In this document: piece after piece, positions 7,793-16,552 of the stretch | Layout of the letters: each line of letters begins with the position of its first letter | Position numbering within the stretch: the stretch's first letter is position 1 | From: an uncultured Dehalococcoidia bacterium | GTDB taxonomy: Bacteria; Chloroflexota; Dehalococcoidia; Lucifugimonadales; UBA3495 | Reading direction: 5' to 3' | Assembly: GCA_958295765.1 (NCBI GenBank) | Contig: CATQHB010000002.1 | Location: 1,438,091-1,502,090 of the forward strand | Length of the DNA: 64,000 bases | Notes under the pieces: generated by a model | Databases searched by the model: none | What the model saw: only the letters and a program-made list of their open reading frames with translations | Told to the model about the DNA's origin: nothing | Position numbers and translations under genes: made by a program

Positions 7793-9172
7793 ATGCCTAA
7801 TCCTACTCTCAAGATTCAGGACGCCCGGTTTATTGTTACCGTTGACCCGGAGCGGCGCATCATCCGGGACGGTTCCCTGCTGATTGAGGGGCAGCGCATC
7901 CGGCGGGTGGGCAAGGCGGCGGAGTTGGCCGAGGTTGCCGCCGACCGGGTGATTGACGCCCGGGAAATGGTGGTAACGCCGGGTTTCGTCAACGGACATC
8001 TGCACCTCAGCTATGCCCACGCTACCCGGGGCATCTTTCCCGACGACCTGGGGCCGGCCTACCTGCCCAATGTTTTCACCCTGCAAGGGGCGATGACCGA
8101 AACGGAAGAATACTACACTTCTCTGCTGGCGATTACGGAACTGCTGAAGTACGGAACTACCTGTTTCCTTGACCCCGGCAGCACCAAGGGCCTGGACGCT
8201 TGTATGCAAGCCTACCAGGAGTCGGGTTGCCGGATTATCCTGGGCTGGCAGGTTGCTGATAAGGCCAATCCGCTCAACCTGCCGGTTTATGACACGGAAA
8301 CGGCGATTAAGTTGATGGAGCAGGTGGTCCGGGACTATGACCATCGCCTGGATGACCGGGTGCGGGCCTGGGTTATGCCCTTTTCGCCGGGCTTTTCCAC
8401 CGACGGGCTGCTGGTGGAGGCCAAGGCCCTGGCCGACCAGTACCAAACCGGGTTGACGCTCCACTTCAACAATAGCTCTCAATACGTGCAGCAATGCCGG
8501 CGCGACTACGGGATGCGCCCGACCCAATACCTGGAATCGCTGGGCATCCTGGGGCCAAACGTGGCGCTGGCCCACGGGCTGGGCCTGGACCAGTCGGAAG
8601 TGGACTGCATCGCCGGCAGCGGCGCCGGGGTGATTATGTGTCCCACCGCCGCAATCAAGGGCGGCGCCGGGATAACCCATACCGGGGCGCTGCCGGAGTT
8701 GCTGCAAGCCGGGGCGACGGTAGGGTTAGGCACCGATGCCGGCAACAACTCCAACCTGCTGGAGACGATGCGCTCGATGTACCTGGCGGCGGTGCTTTAC
8801 AAGGACGGGCGGCAGGACGTGGGGATGGTGCCGGCGGAGACGGCCCTGGAACTGGCAACGATCGGGGGGGCAGCGGCCCTGGGCTTGGCGGACGATATTG
8901 GCTCCATTGAGGAGGGCAAAAAGGCCGACCTGGTGCTGTTCGACACCCGCCGCCCGGAATGGCGTACCCTGTTCAATCCGGTCAACAACCTGGTGTATAA
9001 CGCCGACGGCCGCAGCGTCCACACCGTTATCGTGGACGGGCAGGTACGGGTGGAGAATCACCAACCCTTGTTCGTCGATGAATGGGAGCTAATCCGGCAA
9101 GTGCAAGCCTTGGGCGAGGAACTGCTGGCCCGCACGGGAATTTCCTTTCCCTCCCGCTGGCCGGTAGTTTGA
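7793..9172 (+). CDS. Amidohydrolase, TRZ/ATZ/deaminase type
   Basis: 459 residues, a metal-dependent amidohydrolase of the chlorohydrolase/S-adenosylhomocysteine deaminase/guanine deaminase group. The composite N- and C-terminal beta domain surrounds a TIM barrel. Metal ligands are visible: H69-L-H71 in VNGHLHLS, a histidine in LTLHFNNS (about 224), a histidine in VALAHGLGL (about 260) and the aspartate in GLGTDAGNNSN (about 314). The C-terminal EGKKADLVLFD is diagnostic. It would remove an amino or similar leaving group from a heterocycle or guanidine compound. The luciferase-like gene follows 165 bases downstream. A putative promoter is at 7691-7718. Substrate unknown. Confidence 0.88.
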   Translation: MPNPTLKIQDARFIVTVDPERRIIRDGSLLIEGQRIRRVGKAAELAEVAADRVIDAREMVVTPGFVNGHLHLSYAHATRGIFPDDLGPAYLPNVFTLQGAMTETEEYYTSLLAITELLKYGTTCFLDPGSTKGLDACMQAYQESGCRIILGWQVADKANPLNLPVYDTETAIKLMEQVVRDYDHRLDDRVRAWVMPFSPGFSTDGLLVEAKALADQYQTGLTLHFNNSSQYVQQCRRDYGMRPTQYLESLGILGPNVALAHGLGLDQSEVDCIAGSGAGVIMCPTAAIKGGAGITHTGALPELLQAGATVGLGTDAGNNSNLLETMRSMYLAAVLYKDGRQDVGMVPAETALELATIGGAAALGLADDIGSIEEGKKADLVLFDTRRPEWRTLFNPVNNLVYNADGRSVHTVIVDGQVRVENHQPLFVDEWELIRQVQALGEELLARTGISFPSRWPVV

Positions 9173-9337
9173 TTTCCGGTTGACATAAATTGACAGAGTT
9201 GACAGTCGATTGCCATTGCGGGGCCGGCCGGAACCCGGTTGGCGTATTCCGGGCGTCTTGCGCTGGTAGAACCACTCCATTCCGGGACAAGCTCATTTCC
9301 GGCGGGATAAGGGCCGAGGGATAATAGCGAGGGAAAT

Positions 9338-10297
9338 ATGGACTTGATTAAGGATTTTGGCATCCTGCTGCCCACCCGGGGCGTGCTGGTGTACGCCGAC
9401 GGGGGCCAGCCCCGGGTGGAATTAAACTGGCAACTGGCGGAAACGGCGGAACGGCTGGGCTACGATTCGGTCTGGGTCGGCGACAGCATCACCTCCAAGC
9501 CGCGGCTGGAACCCCTGACCATTATGGCGGCGCTGGCCGCCCGCACCCAACGGGTCCGAATCGGGACGGCGGTAATGCTGACCGCCCTGCGCCATCCGGT
9601 TCACCTGGCCCACGCCCTGGCGACCATCGACCAGATTTCCAACGGACGGGTCATCCTGGGCGCCGGGGCCGGCCGGGGGGACAATCAAATGTACGTGGAC
9701 GAACATTCCGCCGTAGGAATACCGGTGGCGGAGCGGGCGGCGCGGATGGAGGAGGGTATCCGGCTGCTGCGGGCCTTGTGGGCCGGGGAACCGGTAACCA
9801 ACGCGGACGGCTATTATCCCTTGCAGCAGGTATCCCTGGAACCGGGGCCGGTGCAACAGCCGTTGCCAATCTGGGTATCCAGCAACTGGGTGCAGCGGGG
9901 GCTGCGGCGGGTTGCCGAGTTGGGCGATGCCTGGATTACCAACGTGCCGGAGGTTGAGCTGTTTCGCCGCTGCTGGGAGCGGGTGCAGGAAAACTCGGTT
10001 AAAGTCGGCCGCGACCCGGAAAAGCTGCCCCGCGCCCTCTATATTTCGGTCAACCTTAACGATGAGGCCAGCGCGCTAACCGAGGGCGACCAGTTTATGC
10101 AAGCCTATTACAGCCGCCCCTACGCGGCGGTGAGCAAGCAACTGCTTTGCGTATTCGGGCCGCCGGAAAAGTGCATCGAGGCCATCGGGCAGTACCGGGA
10201 GGCCGGGGTTACCTATTTCATCGTGCGCTTTGCTTCCCCGAACCAGCCGGAGCAGCTTGCCAAGTTCACCAGGGAGGTTTTGCCGGCGGTGCGGTAG
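9338..10297 (+). CDS. Luciferase-like (LLM class) flavin oxidoreductase
   Basis: 319 residues, one bacterial-luciferase-like TIM barrel. The pattern (AETAERLGYDSVWVGDS, then RIGTAVMLTALRHPVHLAHALATIDQISNGRVILGAGAG, then GIRLLRALWAGEPV) is that of F420- or FMN-dependent oxidoreductases related to F420-dependent glucose-6-phosphate dehydrogenase and methylene-H4MPT reductase. Such enzymes are very numerous in Chloroflexota. Cofactor choice cannot be settled by eye. GCGAGGG precedes the ATG. Upstream, three TTGACA-like hexamers stand within about 30 bases (9180-9205), but no matching -10 box is clear. Confidence 0.88.
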   Translation: MDLIKDFGILLPTRGVLVYADGGQPRVELNWQLAETAERLGYDSVWVGDSITSKPRLEPLTIMAALAARTQRVRIGTAVMLTALRHPVHLAHALATIDQISNGRVILGAGAGRGDNQMYVDEHSAVGIPVAERAARMEEGIRLLRALWAGEPVTNADGYYPLQQVSLEPGPVQQPLPIWVSSNWVQRGLRRVAELGDAWITNVPEVELFRRCWERVQENSVKVGRDPEKLPRALYISVNLNDEASALTEGDQFMQAYYSRPYAAVSKQLLCVFGPPEKCIEAIGQYREAGVTYFIVRFASPNQPEQLAKFTREVLPAVR

Positions 10298-10340
10298 TGC
10301 GGTAATCCTTGTTTTCAACGTTTATTGGTATCACCATCGG

Positions 10341-10505
10341 GTAGGGGCGGGTTTGTAACCCGCCCTGGTTTGGATGCCGGAACCGGTCGGCTATGGCATA
10401 CCCGTTTTCCGGTATTTCCTTGCCTTGAACGTCGGGCGGGTTATAAACCCGCCCCTACCATTCAAGCACCCACCGGAGCCAATGGGGTTACAAGCCCACC
10501 CCTAC
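10341..10505. repeat. Inverted repeat, family B
   Basis: The arm GTAGGGGCGGGTTTGTAACC and its inverse (GGGTTATAAACCCGCCCCTAC) enclose about 70 bases; a third, decayed arm (GGGGTTACAAGCCCACCCC) follows at about 10482-10505. The element fills most of the 362-base gap between convergent genes. A second full copy is at 21004-21122 and a single arm at 41008-41030. The rest of the gap shows nothing coding. Confidence 0.8.
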
Positions 10506-10659
10506 AATTCAATCATCCACCAAACCGGTACGGGTAAGGGATACCGCCAAATGTTGGGGATACCGGATGAGCCGGTTGGATTGAACGGGGACGGCAGGAC
10601 AATTAGCGGCGGGACAGCGGGGCGGTTACTGGCTGGTATAACGGACGGTTCCAGGCCGC

Positions 10660-12309
10660 CTACGCGCCCCCGGCCACCTCATCCCGCATCACCCGGCGCA
10701 GCACCTTTCCGGCGGCGCTGACCGGCAGGCCGTCGCGAAAGTCCACGATGCGGGGTATCTTGTAGTTAGCCAGGGAGCCGTGGCAGAAGTCCAGGATGTC
10801 CTGGCGGGCCGCGTCGGTGGTGGCGAAACCGTGTCCTTCTTTCAGGGCGATTACTGCCATGACCGTCTCTCCCCGGTAATCATCGGGTACGCCGAACACG
10901 GCGGCCACCCGGATTGCGGGGTGGCGGTAGAGAACTTCTTCCACCTCTCTGGGCCAGACCTTGAACCCGGCGGCGTTAATCACGTCCTTTTTCCGGTCAA
11001 CAATGTAGAAGTAGCCCCTTTCGTCCATATAGGCCAGGTCGCCGGTGTAGAACCAGCCATTGCGGATTGCGGCGGCGGTCTCATCGGGACGGTTCCAGTA
11101 ACCCCGCATCACCTGAGGGCCGCGCAGTACCAACTCCCCAATCTCTCCCACCGGCATAACCTGGATTCCCGCCTCGGCGTCAACGATTCGGGCATCGGTA
11201 TCCGGCAGAGGCAGGCCGATAGAACCGGGTTCCGCCTGGTGGACCGGGTTGGCGTGGGTCAGGGGCGAGGTTTCGGTCAAGCCGTAACCCTCAATAAGCA
11301 CTTCGTGGCCCACCAGGGCATCAAAGGATTCCTTGACCGCCTGGGGCAGCGGCGCGGCGCTGGTGCGGCTGGGCCGCAGCGAGGAAAAGTCGCAGGAACC
11401 GGCATCGGGATGGTTCAACAGGGCAATATACATCGTTGGCACGCCGAGGAAACGGGTGGCCCGGTAGTCCTGGATGGCCTGCATCACCCGGCGGGGGCTG
11501 AAACGGCGGAACAGGACGATAGTGGCGCCGGCGGCCAGGGGTACGCTCATCACCCCAGCAATGCCGCCGATGTGGAACAGGGGCAGGGTGGCGACAAAGA
11601 CCTCCCGGCCCGGCTCATAGCCGAACCAGTCCCGGAACTGCACCGCGTTGGCGACCAGGTTGGCGTGGGTCAACATACTGCCCTTGGGTATCCCGGTAGT
11701 TCCGCCGGTATAGGGCAGCAGGGCCAAGTCCAGGGCCGGGTCAATCGCCGGCAAGCGTTCCGGTAAAGCGTGGGCCGACAGCAGGGCGTCCCAGCGGTGA
11801 ACGGGAGAATCTCCATTGTCGGCATCGGCAATTTCACCGGCGACAATGACCCGGCTTACCGGAGTGCCGGCCTGGATTTCCCGGACGGTGGGATACTGTT
11901 CGGCCTCGCAGAGGAGGGTTTCCGCCCCGGAATCGTTAAGGTGGTAGGCCAGTTCCTCGGCCCGGTACATCACGTTGCAGGGCACCGGCACGGCGCCGGC
12001 CTTGAGGATACCGTAAAAGCCGGCTACCAGTTCCGGCGAGTTCTGGAGGTAGTAGGCCACCCGGTCGCCCTTGACCACCCCCAGGGCAATCAGGGCGGCG
12101 GCAAAACGGGAGGATTGTTCGTCCAGTTGGCGGTAGGTGAGGGTTGCCGGCCGGCCATCCGCCCCGTCCTGGTAAATCAGGGCCGGCCGGCCGGGAAAGC
12201 GGCCGGCCGACTCTTGCAGGAAATGGTACAGGGGTACTTGGGGATAGTCCAAGCTAGAGGACATCCCGGACGGGTAGGAGTTCAGCCAGGGTCGGGTCGG
12301 GTCAACCAT
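10660..12309 (-). CDS. Acyl-CoA synthetase (AMP-forming)
   Basis: 549 residues, full-length ANL-superfamily ligase that activates a carboxylic acid through an acyl-adenylate to acyl-CoA. The P-loop-like motif PYTGGTTGIPKGSMLTH is at about 205-221, the A5 motif YGLTETSP at about 343, the hinge YFYIVDRKKDVINAAGFKV at about 440-458, and the adenylation lysine in VSAAGKVLRR near 538. The pattern fits long/medium-chain fatty acid ligases. It starts 13 bases after the oxidoreductase beta subunit gene and is likely the last gene of that operon, supplying an acyl-CoA handled alongside the 2-oxoacid pathway. No strong ribosome binding site is visible at the ATG. Confidence 0.92.
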   Translation of the reverse strand: MVDPTRPWLNSYPSGMSSSLDYPQVPLYHFLQESAGRFPGRPALIYQDGADGRPATLTYRQLDEQSSRFAAALIALGVVKGDRVAYYLQNSPELVAGFYGILKAGAVPVPCNVMYRAEELAYHLNDSGAETLLCEAEQYPTVREIQAGTPVSRVIVAGEIADADNGDSPVHRWDALLSAHALPERLPAIDPALDLALLPYTGGTTGIPKGSMLTHANLVANAVQFRDWFGYEPGREVFVATLPLFHIGGIAGVMSVPLAAGATIVLFRRFSPRRVMQAIQDYRATRFLGVPTMYIALLNHPDAGSCDFSSLRPSRTSAAPLPQAVKESFDALVGHEVLIEGYGLTETSPLTHANPVHQAEPGSIGLPLPDTDARIVDAEAGIQVMPVGEIGELVLRGPQVMRGYWNRPDETAAAIRNGWFYTGDLAYMDERGYFYIVDRKKDVINAAGFKVWPREVEEVLYRHPAIRVAAVFGVPDDYRGETVMAVIALKEGHGFATTDAARQDILDFCHGSLANYKIPRIVDFRDGLPVSAAGKVLRRVMRDEVAGGA

Positions 12310-12322
12310 ATACGGCAGGGGC

Positions 12323-13186
12323 TCAGCCGGAGAACCCGGTTTCCAGCTTAGTCATCATAGCGTTCAAGTCGGCGACGTATTCCTCCATTTGCATAATGCC
12401 GAGTTCGTCCAGGTGAGCGTAGCGCCGTTGGGAACCCAGGTAGTCGCGGACTGTGGACTTGCGCATAATGTTCTGGCGGCGAAAAACGCCGTCCTTCCAC
12501 TCATAAAGGGGCCACATACCGCTTTCCACGGCCAGGCGGGACACTTCGATGCCCTTGTTGTCGTCATAGCCCCAGGAGGGGTTGCAGGGGGTGAGAATCT
12601 GGATAAAGGCGGGCAGGCGGGTGGCGGCGGCCTTTATCTTGCGCTCCAAGTCCTGGGGGTGAGAGGTGGACGCGGTCGCCACGTACTCGGCGCCACTGAA
12701 CATAAGCATCAGGGTAAAGTGCTTGGGATGGCGCAGCTTGCCCCCGGGCCGGACGCTGGTGCGGGCCATAGGCTGGGTGCTGCCGGTGGCGTGGCTGCCA
12801 CTGGCGGCGTGGGCCTGATTGTCGCAAACTACGTGAAGGTACTTATAACCCTGCTGAAAGCTGGTTGCCAAATCCTCCAGCCCCAAGTCAATCTGCCCGT
12901 CGCCGTCAATCACCACGATGGGTCGGTCGATGTCGCGAACCTTCATCGCGGTAAGCATACCGGCAATGCCGCTGTCGTGGGTGCCCAGGCCGCTGCGTTG
13001 CAGGAAATCCCGCCCGATACCACAGCCCTGGCCGAAAATAATCGGGTTTTCCTCTTTCAGGTGGTCAAAGACAATGTGCATCACCAGGCGGGTCGCCAGG
13101 TTTTCCGGGCAGCCGGGGCATTGGTTGGCGGTAACATTCATAAAGACCCGCTGGTCCGGGGTCTCCTGAATCATCTTTATCGGCAT
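12323..13186 (-). CDS. porB: 2-oxoacid:ferredoxin oxidoreductase, beta subunit
   Basis: 287 residues. The beta subunit binds ThDP and a [4Fe-4S] cluster and oxidatively decarboxylates pyruvate or a related 2-oxoacid to acyl-CoA, reducing ferredoxin. Visible are the cluster cysteines in CPGCPENL (about 23-26), GQGCGIG (about 55) and TPCNPSWGYDD (about 200), and the ThDP/Mg motif VIDGDGQIDLGLEDL with CDNQAHAASG downstream. GGGGAG precedes the ATG. It follows the TM2 gene by 51 bases and precedes the acyl-CoA synthetase by 13. Pyruvate is the likeliest substrate, but a branched-chain or other 2-oxoacid is possible. Confidence 0.9.
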   Translation of the reverse strand: MPIKMIQETPDQRVFMNVTANQCPGCPENLATRLVMHIVFDHLKEENPIIFGQGCGIGRDFLQRSGLGTHDSGIAGMLTAMKVRDIDRPIVVIDGDGQIDLGLEDLATSFQQGYKYLHVVCDNQAHAASGSHATGSTQPMARTSVRPGGKLRHPKHFTLMLMFSGAEYVATASTSHPQDLERKIKAAATRLPAFIQILTPCNPSWGYDDNKGIEVSRLAVESGMWPLYEWKDGVFRRQNIMRKSTVRDYLGSQRRYAHLDELGIMQMEEYVADLNAMMTKLETGFSG

Positions 13187-13237
13187 AGTATATTCTCCCC
13201 AATGGCAGGATTTTAAGGGTTGGGCCGGCGTGGCGGG

Positions 13238-13702
13238 CTAGAACCAGTCTTTTCGTTGGAGGACGTACTCTTGCTCAAACTCCGCATCGGATTTAGTGAG
13301 GTAAATGATGCCCTCAATCAGCCCGATCAGCGCTACGACCAGGCCCGGAATAATCAAGCACCAACCGATGGTGCCGAACAGCAACATTATCACGCCCGGC
13401 TTGGTGTAGCCGAGGTAAAACTTGTGAATCCCCAGCCCGCCCAGCAGGATTCCCAGCAACCCGGCGGCGATTTTGCTTTTACCGCCGGCGACGGCGTTGC
13501 CGGAACCGGGCGGGGCGCCGGTCAGGGCCAGGTAAATACTCACCGCCGCCCCGTCTTGAACGTCAAAATCGACCCGCATCCCCCGCAGCGGCGCTCCGGC
13601 GGCGCGCCACTGGCTGCCCGAGAAGGTATAGCGGTTGCCATCGTCGGCGGTGATGACTCCCTCATTAGACTGAATCGAATAGTCTAATATCTGACCCTGC
13701 AT
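13238..13702 (-). CDS. TM2 domain membrane protein
   Basis: 154 residues. The first 60 residues form a small beta-rich module (GQILDYS, GVITADDGNRYTFSGSQW, RVDFDVQDG) that resembles a cold-shock/OB-like extension. Residues about 73-140 are a TM2 domain: KSKIAAGLLGILLGGLGIHKFYLG, then a turn, then IMLLFGTIGWCLIIPGLVVALIGLIEGI, giving two to three membrane segments. The C-terminus is charged. It lies between the alpha and beta subunit genes of the oxidoreductase (27 and 51 bases away), all in one direction, which suggests membrane placement or control of the complex. This role is inference. Confidence 0.85.
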   Translation of the reverse strand: MQGQILDYSIQSNEGVITADDGNRYTFSGSQWRAAGAPLRGMRVDFDVQDGAAVSIYLALTGAPPGSGNAVAGGKSKIAAGLLGILLGGLGIHKFYLGYTKPGVIMLLFGTIGWCLIIPGLVVALIGLIEGIIYLTKSDAEFEQEYVLQRKDWF

Positions 13703-13729
13703 TAGCGGGCGGTCTCCCTCGGCGCGCCT

Positions 13730-14986
13730 TTACCGGCCCAGCAGCCGGGCCAGCATCTCCTCATCCTCGATAACCTCAAAGTGCCAGTCCATTGGCTTAT
13801 CGGCGCGGCCTTTGCCGGCGGCGGCCAGCGCCTCCTCGGCGGCGTAAACGATATTGTAATGGGTAACGTCCCGACCGCCCAGGCCGATTATCCGCCCCAG
13901 CACTACCGGCGGGTTGGGCTGGCCGAAAAGGGCGCTGCGCAAGTCCTGATAAACGGCGGCGACGGTGTTGCGGTCAAGCACCACTACACCCTTGACGCCT
14001 TGCAGGGCTTCCAGCAAATCCTCGCTGGGGAAGGGGCGGTAGGTGCGAATCTTAATCAGCCCCACCGCCTTGCCCTGGTCGCGCATCAGGTTCACGGCCA
14101 GCCGGGAGGTGGCGGACAGGGAACCCATAGCTACAACGGCGACCTCGGCATCCTCCATCCGGTAGGTTTCAATCAGGCCGCCGTAGCCCCGGCCGGTGAG
14201 CTTTACATAATCCTGGTGGGCCTGTTTCAAGCGGGCTTTAGAAGTAATGTTCAGCGCCTCATCCAACTGATAGCGCCGCTCCATATACTCCCGTTCCACG
14301 TCAATGTACCCGTAGCCGCTCATCCGTTGACCGCCATAGTAGGCGGCAAAGTCCAAGTTCTTGATAAAATCGACTTCCGGGGGCAGCTCAAAGGGCGGCA
14401 GAAAGGCATCTACGGCTTCTTGAGAGGGCGATTCCACCGGGTAGCTGTTGTGGGATACCTCCCAGCCGTCATAGGTAACAAAGGCCGGCAGCAGCACGTC
14501 CGGGTCTTCGCTGACCTTGTACGCCTGGATCACCGTATCCAGCACGTCCTGGGCGTTTTCGCAATGGTAGTGCATCCAGTGGATGTCCCGGTACATTATC
14601 GTGTCCTGGTCGTCGGAGCGGACAATCGCCGGCGGCTCCAGGGCGCGGTGGGCCACCACGACCACAATAGGGATGCGGGCGTAGGAGGCAAAGATAAGCT
14701 GCTGGGCGGCGATCAGCAGGCCCTCGGAGTTGGTGGCGAAGGAACAGCGCGCGCCGGACTGGGTGGCGGTAAGCTGGGCGTTCATCACGCTGCGCTCATG
14801 CTCCAGTTCGATAACTTCGGCGGGCAATTCGCCCCGCTGAATCATCCGGGACAGTTCCTCGCCCACTTCGTCGGAGGGGCCGATGGGGAAATAACATAAT
14901 ACCTGGGTACGGGCCAGTTTAAGGGCGTGGGCCGCCGCCTTGTTGCCGGTCAGGGCCTGGCGTTGCGCCGGTACGGGGGAAGTCAT
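13730..14986 (-). CDS. porA: 2-oxoacid:ferredoxin oxidoreductase, alpha subunit
   Basis: 418 residues from the ATG at 14986, which has AGGAGA seven bases upstream; a TTG one codon earlier is also open. The alpha subunit contributes the pyrimidine-side ThDP domain and the transketolase-C-like domain. Visible are LTGNKAAAHALKLARTQVLCYFPIGPSDE at the N-terminus, the ELEHERSVMNAQLTATQSGAR region with the conserved glutamate, and in the C-terminal domain VAVVAMGSLSATSRLAVNLMRDQGKAVGLIKIRTYRPFP. It follows the gamma-delta gene after a 229-base gap filled with repeat arms, so the operon may be interrupted or attenuated there. Confidence 0.92.
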   Translation of the reverse strand: MTSPVPAQRQALTGNKAAAHALKLARTQVLCYFPIGPSDEVGEELSRMIQRGELPAEVIELEHERSVMNAQLTATQSGARCSFATNSEGLLIAAQQLIFASYARIPIVVVVAHRALEPPAIVRSDDQDTIMYRDIHWMHYHCENAQDVLDTVIQAYKVSEDPDVLLPAFVTYDGWEVSHNSYPVESPSQEAVDAFLPPFELPPEVDFIKNLDFAAYYGGQRMSGYGYIDVEREYMERRYQLDEALNITSKARLKQAHQDYVKLTGRGYGGLIETYRMEDAEVAVVAMGSLSATSRLAVNLMRDQGKAVGLIKIRTYRPFPSEDLLEALQGVKGVVVLDRNTVAAVYQDLRSALFGQPNPPVVLGRIIGLGGRDVTHYNIVYAAEEALAAAGKGRADKPMDWHFEVIEDEEMLARLLGR

Positions 14987-15013
14987 CAATAGTCTCCTGT
15001 GTTCCGGGCTGGG

Positions 15014-15208
15014 TGGTTCGACAAGCTCACCATGAGCGGGCTAACTGTTGCTCACCATGAGCGGGCTTGTTGGTCATCAATGTCGGACTGCATAGTTCTC
15101 TTTCCGCTCACCATGAGCCGGTCGAAGGGTGGTTCGACAAGCTCACCATGAGCGGGCTTAACCGTTGCTCACCATGAGCGGGTTTAACCGTTGCTCACCA
15201 TCAACGGA
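15014..15208. repeat. Cluster of family A half-arms
   Basis: At least six copies of the arm GCTCACCATGAGCGGG (inverse of the family A left arm) are strung together, some preceded by GGTTCGACAA. Complete hairpins are not formed except between about 15105 and 15157. The cluster occupies the whole gap between the gamma-delta and alpha genes of the oxidoreductase operon, so it would be transcribed within the mRNA. Confidence 0.8.
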
Positions 15209-15215
15209 TTAACTC

Positions 15216-16238
15216 TTAAAGGTCAAGTTGGATGCGCTGGTGCGTGGCAATCTCCGGACGGTGGGGCGCCGCCGTGATGTCGGTATAGTCCGGGTTGTCC
15301 TTACGCACCTGGTCCTCGTCAACCATAGTCAGCGCGCTGCCGACGCAAACCTCGGCGCAGATGCCACAGCCCCGGCAAAAGTCCACGTCAATGCGGTAGC
15401 CCTGCTGGGGCAAGTCCTGGCGGATGATAAAGCCGGTGCCGTCGGGACACATTACTTCGCTGATGCAGACGCCGGGGCAGATGCACTTGTTGTCCTCACA
15501 GACCGGCACCTTGTCCCGCCAGACGAAGGGGCTACCCTGGCTGAACCCGGGCAGTTGGTCATAACGGTCGAACTGGTAGTATTGGGGCAGGTCGGCTACG
15601 TTGGCGTGGGTCAGCCGGGCCGGCTGGCGTTCCACCCGGAACTTGACGCCGCCCAAAGCCTGCACGCTTTCGTAAGCCTCCATAGTGGCCTCGACGTTGC
15701 GCTCCCCGACGGCGCCGGGGAAGGCTTCCCGGATTACCTCCAGCAAGGCGCCCATATCAATCGACTCGGTGATGCGCGCGTAGGCGCCCAGCAGGGTGAG
15801 GCCCACCGGCGGCGGATTGCGCCGGAGCAGACGCCCGGCAATGCCGGTAGCGTCCACCGTAGCCACCACCCCTTCAAAGTCGAAGGGCAAGTCAATGTCA
15901 TGGGGCGACTTGGGCGAATTGACCAGCAGCACCCCGCGCTTCATCCGGCCAATCGCATCGGCGATAAGCTCGTGGGTGTTCTGCTTGGCGGTCAGCAGCA
16001 ACTCCTCCTGGAAAACGATGACCTCGCCCGGGTGGTAGTTGGCACAACTTGCCATAACCTGGGAATCGGATATTTTGACGTAGTTTATCACCGGGCCGCT
16101 GCGGGCGCGGGTGCCGGGATAGACGTTCACCGAAACGAACCAGCCCTGCTGGGCGTAAATCTTGGCTAAGGCTTCACCGGCTTGCACCGAGCCTTGACCG
16201 GACATACAGAGCAGATTTAACTCCGTAGTTTGCGGCAT
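15216..16238 (-). CDS. 2-oxoacid:ferredoxin oxidoreductase, fused gamma-delta subunit
   Basis: 340 residues. Residues 1-190 are the gamma (electron-transfer/CoA-binding) domain: LLCMSGQGSVQAGEALAKIY and YPGTRARSGPVINYVKIS are typical. From about 240 on it is a ferredoxin-like delta domain. The second cluster motif is classical (CRGCGICAEVC at about 290-300), although the usual proline after the last cysteine is valine. The first is unusual: cysteines in CEDNKCICPGVCISEVMC rather than the plain CxxCxxCxxxCP. This subunit shuttles electrons from ThDP/cluster in the beta subunit to ferredoxin. AGGAG precedes the ATG. It is the first gene of the operon. Gamma-delta fusions are known in several lineages. 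Confidence 0.88.
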   Translation of the reverse strand: MPQTTELNLLCMSGQGSVQAGEALAKIYAQQGWFVSVNVYPGTRARSGPVINYVKISDSQVMASCANYHPGEVIVFQEELLLTAKQNTHELIADAIGRMKRGVLLVNSPKSPHDIDLPFDFEGVVATVDATGIAGRLLRRNPPPVGLTLLGAYARITESIDMGALLEVIREAFPGAVGERNVEATMEAYESVQALGGVKFRVERQPARLTHANVADLPQYYQFDRYDQLPGFSQGSPFVWRDKVPVCEDNKCICPGVCISEVMCPDGTGFIIRQDLPQQGYRIDVDFCRGCGICAEVCVGSALTMVDEDQVRKDNPDYTDITAAPHRPEIATHQRIQLDL

Positions 16239-16360
16239 GACAAACTCCTGTGGGTTTCGAGAGCCGTATTTGTGCCGGTATTCTACGCTACCAGGGTTAT
16301 CTAATCAACCTTGCGCCGGGCAGTTCGGGGCAATCGCAACACAAACCCGTCGTTTCACAA

Positions 16361-16460
16361 ACCCGTCGTTCCGGCGAAAGCCGGAATCCAGAATTCTCCG
16401 TAGCCGGTTCGTTCTTTTCCGGGGGATTTCCTGGATTCCGGCTTTCGCCGGAACGACGGT
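16361..16460. repeat. Inverted repeat, family C
   Basis: Left arm CCGTCGTTCCGGCGAAAGCC plus GGAATCCAG and its near-perfect inverse at 16431-16459 flank about 38 bases. This palindromic motif is a widespread intergenic repeat in bacteria. Extra decayed arm starts (AACGACGGTTG) trail to about 16520. A second, partly lost copy is at 33801-33850. The remainder of the 314-base gap upstream of the oxidoreductase operon shows no gene. Confidence 0.8.
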
Positions 16461-16552
16461 TGTCTTGGTAAACGACGGTTGCATTGGTAATGGAAGGTTG
16501 CCTTAATAATGACGGTTGCCTGGGTTGCCCCGGTTAAGGCGCGATTGCCCGG

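Noticed and set aside
9180-9205. Three TTGACA hexamers as a promoter cluster
   Set aside because: No -10-like hexamer lies 16-18 bases after any of them.
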